A DNA stretch of 22,720 nt from JAHJTW01 sp964545545 (GTDB lineage Bacteria; Krumholzibacteriota; Krumholzibacteriia; LZORAL124-64-63). The position numbers were made by a program, and so were the translations under genes. The stretch spans positions 1 through 22,720 of the forward strand of contig CAZJGK010000055.1 in assembly GCA_964545545.1 (NCBI GenBank), read 5' to 3'. Each line of letters opens with the position of its first letter. Position 1 is the first letter of the stretch. Positions 6,836 to 14,614 of this stretch are shown one piece after another. Under the pieces are notes generated by a model that ran no database searches, was not told the DNA's origin, and saw nothing but the letters and a program-made list of their open reading frames with translations.

Positions 6836-9145
6836 ATGGGCATTCAATTCCAGCCGTTGAAAATTGAGGACTCCGAGCTGTTCGGAATCCAACTCTCCGG
6901 AGCAGTCGGCCGCACCGACAAAGGCCACCTGCTTGATCTGGCGGACAAGTGTCTCGCCAAAGGCAAACTCAAGGTGGTGCTGGACATCTCCGCTTTGAAA
7001 AACCTTGGCGGAGGGGGGGCTGCGGCCTTCGCGGAGTTCCAGACCCGTTTGGTGGACGCCGGTGGCGAGGCCGTGTTTGCCGGAGCCCAGGACGTGGTCG
7101 CCCATTTTTTGCAGGGCAAGTTCAAGGACCTGCCGCTACGGTTTTTCCCCGACATGGACTCCGCGGTCGACGGCTTTTTCGAGACCGCGGCCAAGCCGGC
7201 CGCCGCCGTGGCGCCGGAGCCCGGACCGCCAACCAAAGACCTCCCGGAGCCGCCGACTCCGGTCAGCGAATCCGGCGTCCCTGAAGCCAAGGCCACTTTC
7301 TGCGAAGAAGTGCCGGACCCCGAATCGTTGGACGAGACGGCGGTCCCTGAAGGAGTCGAGGAGATCGCGTCCGAAGTGGGGGCCGTGGGGTTCTGCGCCG
7401 AGGAATTCGAGATCCCCGAAGATGAAGAAGATGAACTTGAGCAGGACCCGGGAGAGAAAACCAAGGAACGCAATAAGAACAGCAGCTTGAAATCCGGCAC
7501 GGCCCGGTCTGGCCGCAGGCCCGAACACAGCTACACCTCGTTGTCCGACGCCATCAGCGCCCTGGGGGGCTGGTCGGCGTCCGGGGGTGACCACAATTTC
7601 GGCACGGCGCTGGAGAACCTCCTGTTCAGCCACGGCCTGGCGGCCTCCTCAACCCTGCTGGCGGTGCATGGCGATGTGTTCCAGGATGCCGAAGGCAAAC
7701 TGCAGATTCCCGCTGACGGAAGCCTGGCCAGACAGCTGACCGATCGCGCCCAGCCTCTGATCCTCCTCGATATCCAGGATGAGGATCTGTGCGAACAGGA
7801 AGTTGCTCTGCTGGAGAAGATCACGCCGGACATCATGCTGCCGGTGATGCCCGAGGGCCGTCTCGGGGCCATCCTGCTCATGAAGCGCACGGCGGAGGAC
7901 GAAGAATATTCGGTGGTGGAACATTTCGCCCTCGAACTCCTCATGCGGGTACTTTCCGGTGAGGAAACCGGCGCCGCAAGCAAGGTCAAGACTACCGCGG
8001 AGACTGCACCGACCCCTGCCAACGCTGAGGATGGTGCGGACGCTGAAGATGAAGACGATTCCCTGTCCTGGGCGGCATTTGCGGACGACGACACGGTATC
8101 CGAGGTCCTGTTGCGGCTGGCGCTGGATCTTCCCGATGCGGACGATCGGCCGCATTTCTGGCGCATTTTCGCCCGCCACCTGTGGTCGGTGCTGCCCATG
8201 CATACCCTGGCCTTTTTGAATCCCGATAAGCGCAGGGCCCAGGTGGTCGTGGGGAACAACATCGCCCTGCAGGGGGTGAACCTGGGACTGAACCGACTGA
8301 AGGTCTATTTCAAGACCATGGAACGTCCGGTGGCCACCGCGAACCTGCCGGACTTCTTCAGGGAAATCAGGACGGCCCTGCTGGATGCGGGGGTGGATTG
8401 GTTGGTCTCGTTGCGCTGGGAGGGTCAGTACCAGGGGACCGCCCTGTTTTCCCTCGATAGGACCTATGGCCGGCCAGAGGACGAAACCGGCAAGCTGGTC
8501 CATGAACTTTTCTCGGAAACATCCCGCATGCTGGCCCGGTTTGACGACGGTCACGAAAATGCCGATGTGAGTCTCGAGGTTGTGGCCTTGCTCATGGGGC
8601 AGCGGGAAAAACGGATGTTCGGCAGCGATGAGTTGACGCGGGCCACCGTGGCCCAGTTGCGGCGTCTGGCCAGAGCTCTGGGCTTTCCTCCGGACCAGGA
8701 GCGGGATCTGATCCATGGCTGCCTGTTGCGTGATATCGGGTTGATGGACAAGGAGGACGCCCTCATGGGCGACCCCGAACATCTGGATCCCGTCCAGTGG
8801 TCCCTGTACCAGCGGCACACCGAAGATGGGGCGCGCCTGCTGGAACAACTCAACCTTTCGCAAAGCATCATTGAAGTGGTCAGGCATCACCACGAACGGT
8901 TCAGCGGCCAGGGGTTCCCCCAGGGATTGGCGGGACAGGAAATTCCCCTGACGGCACGCGTGGTCACGGTTGTGGAAAATTACGTGGCCATGGTGGTGGG
9001 CACCGAAAACCGTGAGCCGGTCTTGCCCCAGGATGCCGCCCGGATTCTGCGGGATAATCTGGGCTCCCGCTATGACCCTGATATCGTGAACATTTTCCTG
9101 CGCGCGGTGATGTCGGAGTCTGATCGGGTCCCCGTCGGTCTCTGA
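6836..9145 (+). CDS. STAS - GAF-like - degenerate HD-GYP signalling protein
   Basis: A 769-residue cytoplasmic protein with four parts. Residues 1-112 resemble an anti-sigma-factor antagonist STAS domain (LLDLADKCLAKGKLKVVLDI, then AFAEFQTRLVDAGGEAVFAG). Residues about 113-220 are a Pro/Glu-rich linker with a very acidic stretch. About 235-600 hold two regions that look GAF-like. The C-terminus from about 605 aligns with HD-GYP: R632-D633-I-G, H661 in RHTEDGARLL, RHHHERFSGQGFP at 683-695, and ARVVTVVENY. The HD histidine is Arg632, the later metal Asp is Glu714, GYP is GFP and the N-terminal E-x3-H is not seen, so cyclic-di-GMP phosphodiesterase activity is doubtful. ATG 6836 follows the HTH gene by seven bases with only a weak SD. 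It may sense a signal and act with the HTH protein. Confidence 0.85.
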   Translation: MGIQFQPLKIEDSELFGIQLSGAVGRTDKGHLLDLADKCLAKGKLKVVLDISALKNLGGGGAAAFAEFQTRLVDAGGEAVFAGAQDVVAHFLQGKFKDLPLRFFPDMDSAVDGFFETAAKPAAAVAPEPGPPTKDLPEPPTPVSESGVPEAKATFCEEVPDPESLDETAVPEGVEEIASEVGAVGFCAEEFEIPEDEEDELEQDPGEKTKERNKNSSLKSGTARSGRRPEHSYTSLSDAISALGGWSASGGDHNFGTALENLLFSHGLAASSTLLAVHGDVFQDAEGKLQIPADGSLARQLTDRAQPLILLDIQDEDLCEQEVALLEKITPDIMLPVMPEGRLGAILLMKRTAEDEEYSVVEHFALELLMRVLSGEETGAASKVKTTAETAPTPANAEDGADAEDEDDSLSWAAFADDDTVSEVLLRLALDLPDADDRPHFWRIFARHLWSVLPMHTLAFLNPDKRRAQVVVGNNIALQGVNLGLNRLKVYFKTMERPVATANLPDFFREIRTALLDAGVDWLVSLRWEGQYQGTALFSLDRTYGRPEDETGKLVHELFSETSRMLARFDDGHENADVSLEVVALLMGQREKRMFGSDELTRATVAQLRRLARALGFPPDQERDLIHGCLLRDIGLMDKEDALMGDPEHLDPVQWSLYQRHTEDGARLLEQLNLSQSIIEVVRHHHERFSGQGFPQGLAGQEIPLTARVVTVVENYVAMVVGTENREPVLPQDAARILRDNLGSRYDPDIVNIFLRAVMSESDRVPVGL

Positions 9146-9153
9146 GGGGGTGA

Positions 9154-9203
9154 CGTGTCCCACCCCTGGGACACGGTGTCCCTGTCGGCGTGCCTCCGGG
9201 ACA
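9154..9203. repeat. clustered TGTCCC/GGGACA inverted repeats after the HD-GYP-like gene
   Basis: CGTGTCCCA (9154-9162) and TGGGACACG (9167-9175) form a perfect nine-pair stem around CCCC. Immediately after, TGTCCC (9177-9182) can pair with GGGACA (9198-9203). No U-tract follows the first stem; a TTTTTATT run comes only at about 9226-9233. It may act as a weak or factor-dependent terminator for the plus-strand operon, or be a dispersed palindromic element. Confidence 0.45.
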
Positions 9204-9340
9204 ATGGGTGTCGCCCAATTATCCTTTTTATTACAACAGGTTATGGCGTCAGTGCTGACCGGCGGGTGTGGCGTGTGCTTTGCTGAAAAGTACATTGGGG
9301 TAGACCGAGACTGGGAGGAATCGGGATCCCTGCCCAATAA

Positions 9341-9373
9341 CAGCGGCCTGAGCTTGGCAAAGCTCGACCGCTG
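9341..9373 (-). terminator. probable terminator hairpin downstream of cdaA
   Basis: CAGCGG (9341-9346) pairs with CCGCTG (9368-9373), and inside it GAGCTT (9350-9355) pairs with AAGCTC (9360-9365) around GGCA, with a small asymmetric internal loop. It starts 12 bases past the cdaA stop. On the minus strand it is followed by TTATTG, a poor U-tract, so the call rests on stem strength and position between convergent genes. Confidence 0.55.
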
Positions 9374-9385
9374 TTTGCCGTTGCT

Positions 9386-10234
9386 TCACGGGAGGGGTTT
9401 GGTGGACGGGGTATTACCCCCGTCCCGGGCATCGCTTTTGTTTGGTTGGGCGTTACGGCGGTTGCGTGCGGCCCCGGATTCGCTTACGCGGTAGATCCGC
9501 TTTAGCTCCATGGCCAGATCTTCCTGGGACAGCCCCCGTTTTATGTGTCCCTCGTGCACGATGCTGATGGCGCGACTTTCCTCGGACACCACAATGACCA
9601 CGCAATCACTAAGCTCGGAAATGCCGATGGCTGCCCGGTGACGGGTTCCCAGCACATAGCCCAGTTCCTCCTGCTCGGAGATGGGCAGGACCACGGCGGC
9701 CGCGGCGATCTTGCCCTGGCTGATGATGACCGCGCCGTCGTGCAGGGGACCCGGGGGGGTGAAGATGGTTTCGAGAAGGGCTGCGGTGATCTCCGCTCCC
9801 AGCGGGACGCCCTTGAGGATCCAGTCGTTGAGCTTGACCTCGCGTTCGATAACCACCAGGGCGCCCAGGCCGCGTTTGCTCAGCCGGGAAGCCGCCTGCA
9901 GGATTTCCTCTTCCGCGGGAATTTCGATGGGCGCGCGGAACAGGCCGAATCCCCGCCGCAGGCCGAGGTTGGTCAAACCGGAGCGCAGTTCGGGTTGGAA
10001 GATGATGATGAAGGCAATGACCCAAATGGTTTTGAGATTGTCGATGATGCGGTTAACGACGATCATGCCCAGACTGCTGGCCAAGAAGGATAAAACCAGC
10101 AGGAACCCCAGACCGGCAAACATCTGGATGACCCGGGTGTCCTTGATGAACACGATCAGGCGATAGAGCAGATAAGCCACGATCAATATGTCGAGGAGAT
10201 CGATGAGGGGGCTTTGGGTGATCTTGTCCCACAT
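9386..10234 (-). CDS. cdaA: CdaA-type diadenylate cyclase (c-di-AMP synthase)
   Basis: Makes the second messenger c-di-AMP from two ATP at the inner face of the membrane. Seen: three N-terminal transmembrane helices (LLDILIVAYLLYRLIVFI, then MFAGLGFLLVLSFLASSLGM, then TIWVIAFIIIFQPELRSGL) and a DAC domain with both catalytic motifs intact, LHDGAVII (Asp about residue 166) and GTRHRAAIG (about 197-205). The FQPELR link between them is typical. A low-complexity basic tail follows. I chose ATG 10234 (282 residues, close to usual family length); ATG 10261 in the same frame is possible and neither has a clear SD. The gene is monocistronic here: no YbbR-domain (CdaR) or glmM gene follows, unlike common arrangements. 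It is divergent from the STT3-like gene. Confidence 0.93.
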   Translation of the reverse strand: MWDKITQSPLIDLLDILIVAYLLYRLIVFIKDTRVIQMFAGLGFLLVLSFLASSLGMIVVNRIIDNLKTIWVIAFIIIFQPELRSGLTNLGLRRGFGLFRAPIEIPAEEEILQAASRLSKRGLGALVVIEREVKLNDWILKGVPLGAEITAALLETIFTPPGPLHDGAVIISQGKIAAAAVVLPISEQEELGYVLGTRHRAAIGISELSDCVVIVVSEESRAISIVHEGHIKRGLSQEDLAMELKRIYRVSESGAARNRRNAQPNKSDARDGGNTPSTKPLP

Positions 10235-10277
10235 GATGGGCCAAGATATCACCCGGAACATGGGTACTCAACAGGAG

Positions 10278-10306
10278 TTTGCAAGGATGGTTCGTCGCGC
10301 TATGAT
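10278..10306 (+). promoter_or_regulatory. candidate sigma-70-type promoter for the STT3-like gene
   Basis: TTTGCA at 10278-10283 and TATGAT at 10301-10306 are 17 bases apart; the -10 matches consensus at five of six positions, the -35 at about four. It would give a leader of roughly 30 bases before ATG 10343. It lies in the short gap to the divergent cdaA gene, whose own promoter I could not identify. Confidence 0.45.
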
Positions 10307-10342
10307 TGAGGCGTCACCGGCAAAACTATTCGAGAGATTTTC

Positions 10343-13102
10343 ATGGGCATGAAGTTCAAGGATTCCTGGCGATCGGCGAGCATCAGTGGGGAACTGGCGG
10401 CCATGGCCGCCGTGTTGTTGCTCAGCCTGCTGTCCTGGCGGATGGTCAGCAATGTGGCCACCGCGGTCTATCTGCAAACCGCGCCCCAGGGCGATCCCCC
10501 GCTGGAGGCCATCGCCGTGCCTGGTCCGGATCCTCATCCGGTGGGGGGAGCGCCGGACGGCCACCCCAGCCGTCTGGGGCATTACGGCTTTTTCTGGAGC
10601 GAGCGGGCTTTCCACTATCGCACCATGCTGATGTTCACCGGCGGGGGCAACGGGGACCCGGCGCTGTTGCGCCATGACACCTGGCAACAACACCCCGACG
10701 GAGTCAACGCCTGGCGGGAATACACCCTGTTGATGGAGCCGGTATACGGTTGGCTTTACCGGGTGTGCGGCGACCAGTCTCGTCCCCCGGTCGAATTTTT
10801 GCTGCTGCTCATACCCCTGATCCATGTCCTGCTGTTGCCCTTGCTTTACATGTGCGCTCGCGGCCTGAAAGTGGGGCGTGCGTCTTCAGTGGCCGCCGTG
10901 ACCTTCTATGCGGGGTGCACCCTGGGCTTTCAGCGCCTGACCGGATCCCTGTTGTTGAAGGAGGATTTTGCCCTGCTGCTGCTGGCGGGGTTCCTGGTGG
11001 CCCACGTGTGGTCCGGCCGCAGGACAGGCTGGGGGGTTCCGGTCCTCGCGGGTATCCTGCTGGCGCTTTTCTTGGCAAGTTGGCATCTGAGTCAGTTCCT
11101 GGCGCTGGCCGTGCTGGGCACCGCCGCCCTGTGGCATCTGAAGGCGGAAAAACCCGACCTGCGCACGCCTTTGGTTTATGCGGTGGGGGCCGTCGTGGCG
11201 GGCCTGACGCCGTCGCTCTGGTCGCGGGGATTCCTGTTGGGGCCGGTCATCGCCGTGCTGGCTGCCTGGTTGGGCGCGGCCTGGCTGGTCAAACAACAGG
11301 GGTGGCCCCGGGTGGGAGCCTTCATCCTGCTGGCCGTCGTTCTGGGTTCCGCCTCCCTGCTGAACCGGCTCTTCAGTGGGGACTACAGCCATGTCCTCGG
11401 CCTGTTGATCGAGAAGATCCGCCATGGATTCGTACGGCCGGATGACCCTGGCTCGTTACCCTTTGCGGTCCGCGTGTTCTGGGCTCCCCCGTTCAATACC
11501 CCAACCTGGGGAGAAATCCAGGCCAAGCTGGGGTGGAACGCCTGGTGGATCCCATTGCTGTCGCTGTGGACGCTGTATGTCCTGATCCGGGGCCGCGTGA
11601 AGAGTCCAGCGGCGGGGTTGCTGGCCTGTCAGCTGGTGATGCTGGCGGGATATCTCATGATTGAACGTCTGGGAGTGGTCTACCTTGTATTCGCCGCCGT
11701 GAGCATTGCCCTGTTGGCCGGATTCTTGGAGCAATGGCTTGGTGAGCGGGGCCTGAAGCCCGGCAGGTCGAGCGCCCTCGTGTTCGTTCTTCTGGTGGCG
11801 GGGCCCGCGTTGAATCTGTCCGGGAATCTGGCTCCGGTGCTGCATATCAGCAGCGACATGAGCCAGGGCAAGGCCGTGCGCTTGGGCACGACGGATCAGG
11901 CCAAATGGGACGACACGACGGACCTGATGCGCTGGATCACGCGCAACACACCGGGGCCGGGTTCGGCCCTTTCCGGCCACCCCGCGGCGTTTCTGGCAGA
12001 CGTGGGGCTGTCACCCGAGCTGCTGCTGTACTGCCAGCGGCCCATGGCCTTGAACTCCCAGTTCGAGAACACCGGCATCCGGGATCGCTACCAGCGCTAC
12101 CTGGAACTGCTCTTCGGCCATGACGAACACGCCTTGGCTGATTTCGTGCGCGGATTGGATGTGTCGTACCTGGTCATCAAGCGCGAGCTGGTCGACAGCG
12201 AGGGTCCGGGATCCTTGGCCTGGATCGCAGGGATGGAGGGATTTCTGGACCGAGATATGGTCGCCGTAAGGATGCATCTGTACCCCGAATCCCTGCGGTG
12301 GTTCAAGCTGGTTTTTGAAAATTCCCGCTACCGGGTCCTGGCTCTGGCCGGAGTGCAGACCCGCGTCATCAGCCTGTCCCACAGTTGTTGGTGGAACCCG
12401 GATCAGTTCACCATCAGAGACGGCAAGCTTGTCGATCCGGCGGGAGACAGGCGGCGGTTGAACGCTTTTCTGCAGGCCATGGATGACCTGCAAACCCGTC
12501 AGCGGCAGATGCTGGCCGGAGTGGAAAATAGTTGGCACGGACCACGGCGGCCGGATTTGATGAGCCTCCAGCGGAGCCTGGTTCAAGCCCGGCTGGATGA
12601 GCGGACTCAATCGGGGGCAGAAGCGCTCCAGGCCCGGGACCGTGCCGGCCGGCTGGAAAATGCCATTTCAGCCCGCTTGTCGGAAATCGAGCCCCGTTCC
12701 GGCAAATCGTTGGGCGAGGCTCTCGGTCTGCTCGTGGGGTCTGCGGGGACGCCGCGCCGCGGATTTTTGGGCTGGTTTGCCGTCAACAAGGGAGAACCCC
12801 TGCACCATGCCGCCGCCGGTCAGCTGCTGGCCCTTGCCGGACGCTACGGCGAAGCGGCCGACCAGTTCCAGGTGGCGGCGGGTTATTTCAACGATCCGGT
12901 GACCGGCGCCCTGCCGGCCGGGCCCGGGTCCATGACCAGACAGTTGTGGCTGGAAACGGTCTGGTGGACCTTCGCCTCGGGCCGGGTGGAGGAGGCGGCC
13001 ACCCTTGCCCGTTCTTATATTGCCGTGCTTGACGCGGAAAATTTTCCAGGAGGGGGTCAGGTCGTCGACATGCTCCGCAGGCTGAGCGCGATGACTCCTT
13101 GA
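10343..13102 (+). CDS. STT3/GT-C-like polytopic membrane glycosyltransferase with large soluble C-terminal region
   Basis: A 919-residue protein. About residues 15-495 are a polytopic membrane domain; 500-919 are soluble. The first extracytoplasmic loop resembles oligosaccharyltransferase STT3: SERAFHYRTMLMF (Glu87 where STT3 has the first acidic residue of its D-x2-F-x-Y-R pattern) and HDTWQQHPDGVNAW. A later loop has TGSLLLKEDFALLLLAG (Glu207-Asp208), like the second acidic motif. After the last helix, KWDDTTDLMRWITRNTPGPG matches the start of the STT3 soluble domain, but where WWDYG is expected the sequence reads SGHPAAF (from Ser544). The C-terminus has a coiled-coil-like part and two TPR-like helical pairs (AGRYGEAADQF, SGRVEEAATLA). 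Likely uses a lipid-linked sugar donor; the acceptor is unknown. ATG 10343 has only a weak GAGAG upstream. Confidence 0.72.
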   Translation: MGMKFKDSWRSASISGELAAMAAVLLLSLLSWRMVSNVATAVYLQTAPQGDPPLEAIAVPGPDPHPVGGAPDGHPSRLGHYGFFWSERAFHYRTMLMFTGGGNGDPALLRHDTWQQHPDGVNAWREYTLLMEPVYGWLYRVCGDQSRPPVEFLLLLIPLIHVLLLPLLYMCARGLKVGRASSVAAVTFYAGCTLGFQRLTGSLLLKEDFALLLLAGFLVAHVWSGRRTGWGVPVLAGILLALFLASWHLSQFLALAVLGTAALWHLKAEKPDLRTPLVYAVGAVVAGLTPSLWSRGFLLGPVIAVLAAWLGAAWLVKQQGWPRVGAFILLAVVLGSASLLNRLFSGDYSHVLGLLIEKIRHGFVRPDDPGSLPFAVRVFWAPPFNTPTWGEIQAKLGWNAWWIPLLSLWTLYVLIRGRVKSPAAGLLACQLVMLAGYLMIERLGVVYLVFAAVSIALLAGFLEQWLGERGLKPGRSSALVFVLLVAGPALNLSGNLAPVLHISSDMSQGKAVRLGTTDQAKWDDTTDLMRWITRNTPGPGSALSGHPAAFLADVGLSPELLLYCQRPMALNSQFENTGIRDRYQRYLELLFGHDEHALADFVRGLDVSYLVIKRELVDSEGPGSLAWIAGMEGFLDRDMVAVRMHLYPESLRWFKLVFENSRYRVLALAGVQTRVISLSHSCWWNPDQFTIRDGKLVDPAGDRRRLNAFLQAMDDLQTRQRQMLAGVENSWHGPRRPDLMSLQRSLVQARLDERTQSGAEALQARDRAGRLENAISARLSEIEPRSGKSLGEALGLLVGSAGTPRRGFLGWFAVNKGEPLHHAAAGQLLALAGRYGEAADQFQVAAGYFNDPVTGALPAGPGSMTRQLWLETVWWTFASGRVEEAATLARSYIAVLDAENFPGGGQVVDMLRRLSAMTP

Positions 13103-13190
13103 TGAGCATGCCGACCTACGCAGGGGCCTCTTGTTGTTCGAGACGGTGATCAATCGACCGGGTTCGGGCCGGAAATTAAGGAGACGAATA

Positions 13191-13799
13191 ATGGATACCT
13201 TTGACGCCATCGCGGCGCGTCGGTCGGTCAAGAAATTTGATCCCGACCATATCATGAGTGATCAGGATCTGGAAAAGTTGATGCAGGCCGTGGCCCTGAC
13301 CCCGACTTCCTTTAATATCCAGAACTATCGCTTCGTGGTGCTGACGGATCAGGAACAGAAACAGAAGATCCGGGAGATCGGACGGAACCAGGCCCAGTTC
13401 AGCGACTGCTCGGCCTTGGTGATCATCTGCGGCGACAGGAACGCCTACGCCGAGCGGCCCGAACGCTACTGGGCCAAGGTGGACCCCGAGCGGCGGGAGA
13501 TCATCCTGAGCATGATCGCCGGTCACTATGGCCGTAACGTCGAGGCCCGGCGCAGCGAGAATTTCCGCTCCGGCAGCATGGCGGCCATGACCCTCATGCT
13601 CGCCGCCAAGGCCATGGGCTATGATTCCTGTCCCATGGTGGGTTTCGATTTCGAGGCGGCCGCCGGGATCATCAACCTGCCGCCTGAACACGACATCATC
13701 ATGGCCGTGGCCGTGGGCCGGGCGGTGGAGCCGGCGCGGGAGCGGTCGGGTCAGGTGCCCTTGGCGGAGCTTGTGATCAGGAACCGGTTTTCGACCTGA
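13191..13799 (+). CDS. nitroreductase-family FMN oxidoreductase
   Basis: FMN-dependent NAD(P)H oxidoreductase fold, cytoplasmic, 202 residues, substrate unknown. Seen: the N-terminal FMN phosphate-binding ARRSVKKFDP, the TPTSFNIQNYRFVVLTD segment that contacts the flavin, GSMAAMTLMLAAKAMGYDSC for the dimer/flavin helix, and AVAVGRAVEPARER near the end. The length is typical for stand-alone members. ATG 13191 is fixed by AAGGAG at 13178-13183 seven bases upstream; an open frame from 13131 has no such signal. It sits 88 bases after the STT3-like gene and 42 before the P-loop gene; linkage to either is unclear. Confidence 0.9.
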   Translation: MDTFDAIAARRSVKKFDPDHIMSDQDLEKLMQAVALTPTSFNIQNYRFVVLTDQEQKQKIREIGRNQAQFSDCSALVIICGDRNAYAERPERYWAKVDPERREIILSMIAGHYGRNVEARRSENFRSGSMAAMTLMLAAKAMGYDSCPMVGFDFEAAAGIINLPPEHDIIMAVAVGRAVEPARERSGQVPLAELVIRNRFST

Positions 13800-13819
13800 C
13801 TGCGGCTGGACAGCACGGC

Positions 13820-13840
13820 CCCGGGGAGTTAACGTCCGGG
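13820..13840 (+). promoter_or_regulatory. short hairpin with the SD of the P-loop gene in its loop
   Basis: CCCGG (13820-13824) can pair with CCGGG (13836-13840), placing GGAGTTAACGT (13825-13835) with the SD-like GGAG in the loop, one base before ATG 13842. Linearly the SD is 13 bases from the ATG, too far; folding would shorten the gap. Only five pairs, so low certainty. Confidence 0.3.
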
Positions 13841-13841
13841 C

Positions 13842-14396
13842 ATGAAAATCGCGTTCATCGGCACTCACGGGGTGGGCAAGACAACGCTTTGCTACCAGCT
13901 GGCTGCGGCGTTGAAACGCCTGGATATCAGCGTCGACCTGGTCAAGGAGGTCGCCAGGGGGTGTCCCCTGCCCATCAATCGGGAGACCAACGAGGACGCC
14001 CAGAACTGGATTCTGCACACCCAGGTCGCCCGTGAGATCGAACTTTCCGCCCGCAGCCATGCCATCGTCTGTGACCGCGCCGTGGTTGACAATTACGCCT
14101 ACATGGTCCACGCCACGGGCCGCAGGCCCGAGATTGAACCGTTCATCCACCACTGGATGAGCACCTACAACCTTCTGGTCAAGGTGCCGGTCATCGCGCC
14201 GCCATCTTTCGACGGCACCCGCGATACTTCCGTGGACTTCCAGAATGCCATCGACCTGCTGATTGACGATCTGTGCCGGGAGTTCGGACTTTTCCCGCTG
14301 GGGCTTCCTCCACACAGCCGTGACGAGTGGGTTGGGCTGGTGCTGCAGGCCCTGGATCTGCCGGCTGAGCCCCCTCAGCTGGACCTTTTCCCGTAG
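13842..14396 (+). CDS. P-loop ATPase/kinase of the AAA_28 (NadR-like) type
   Basis: A 184-residue cytoplasmic P-loop protein. Seen: MKIAFIGTHGVGKTTLCYQL gives a Walker A (GTHGVGKT) at residues 7-14; KEVARGCPLPINRETNEDAQ matches the acceptor-side region of small-molecule kinases of this group; IVCDRAVVDNYAYMVH is the D-R-x3-D motif found in NadR-like and deoxynucleoside/thymidylate kinase-like proteins; and the C-terminal half has a lid-like region. It probably phosphorylates a small molecule such as a nucleoside, but I cannot name it. The start is the first Met of the frame, directly before the beta strand leading to the P-loop. SD context is poor unless the small hairpin upstream forms. Same strand as the nitroreductase, 42 bases after it. 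Confidence 0.8.
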   Translation: MKIAFIGTHGVGKTTLCYQLAAALKRLDISVDLVKEVARGCPLPINRETNEDAQNWILHTQVAREIELSARSHAIVCDRAVVDNYAYMVHATGRRPEIEPFIHHWMSTYNLLVKVPVIAPPSFDGTRDTSVDFQNAIDLLIDDLCREFGLFPLGLPPHSRDEWVGLVLQALDLPAEPPQLDLFP

Positions 14397-14420
14397 CCAC
14401 ACAGCTAAGGAGATTGCGTG

Positions 14421-14597
14421 ATGCATGGCGGTGCTGTGCTTTATGCTTCAATAATGAATTCTTCAGCCGATTTGAGGCATTATGGGAATCTTTTGGCATG
14501 GAACGGGAATTGCATTACCTTGTTATACAAGATCCGGGTATTGCCAAAACCTGACTTGTCCGTGAACTTGATCCGCCTGCGGCGGTTTGACCAATAA
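14421..14597 (+). CDS. possible small ORF, 58 residues
   Basis: An ATG frame with a strong SD, AAGGAG at 14407-14412, eight bases upstream, in a 218 bp gap. The product starts MHGGAVLYASIMNSS and ends LIRLRRFDQ; no motif is recognised. Its codons (tta, ata, gta, many aat) are AT-richer than those of flanking genes, as expected for either non-coding DNA or a foreign or very small gene. It ends 18 bases before the start of the next gene. The SD is the main support. Confidence 0.3.
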   Translation: MHGGAVLYASIMNSSADLRHYGNLLAWNGNCITLLYKIRVLPKPDLSVNLIRLRRFDQ

Positions 14598-14614
14598 TTT
14601 TCGGAGTGGATGTT

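Noticed and set aside
7649..9337. 562-codon minus-strand frame
   Set aside because: Antisense to the STAS/HD-GYP-like gene, whose domains are recognisable; the antisense product has none.
9150..9494. Plus-strand frame after the HD-GYP-like gene
   Set aside because: It runs through the inverted repeats and into the antisense of cdaA, lacks an SD and is Cys/Pro/Arg-rich without similarity to a known fold.
13176..14426. 416-codon minus-strand frame
   Set aside because: Antisense to the nitroreductase and P-loop genes, both with clear motifs.
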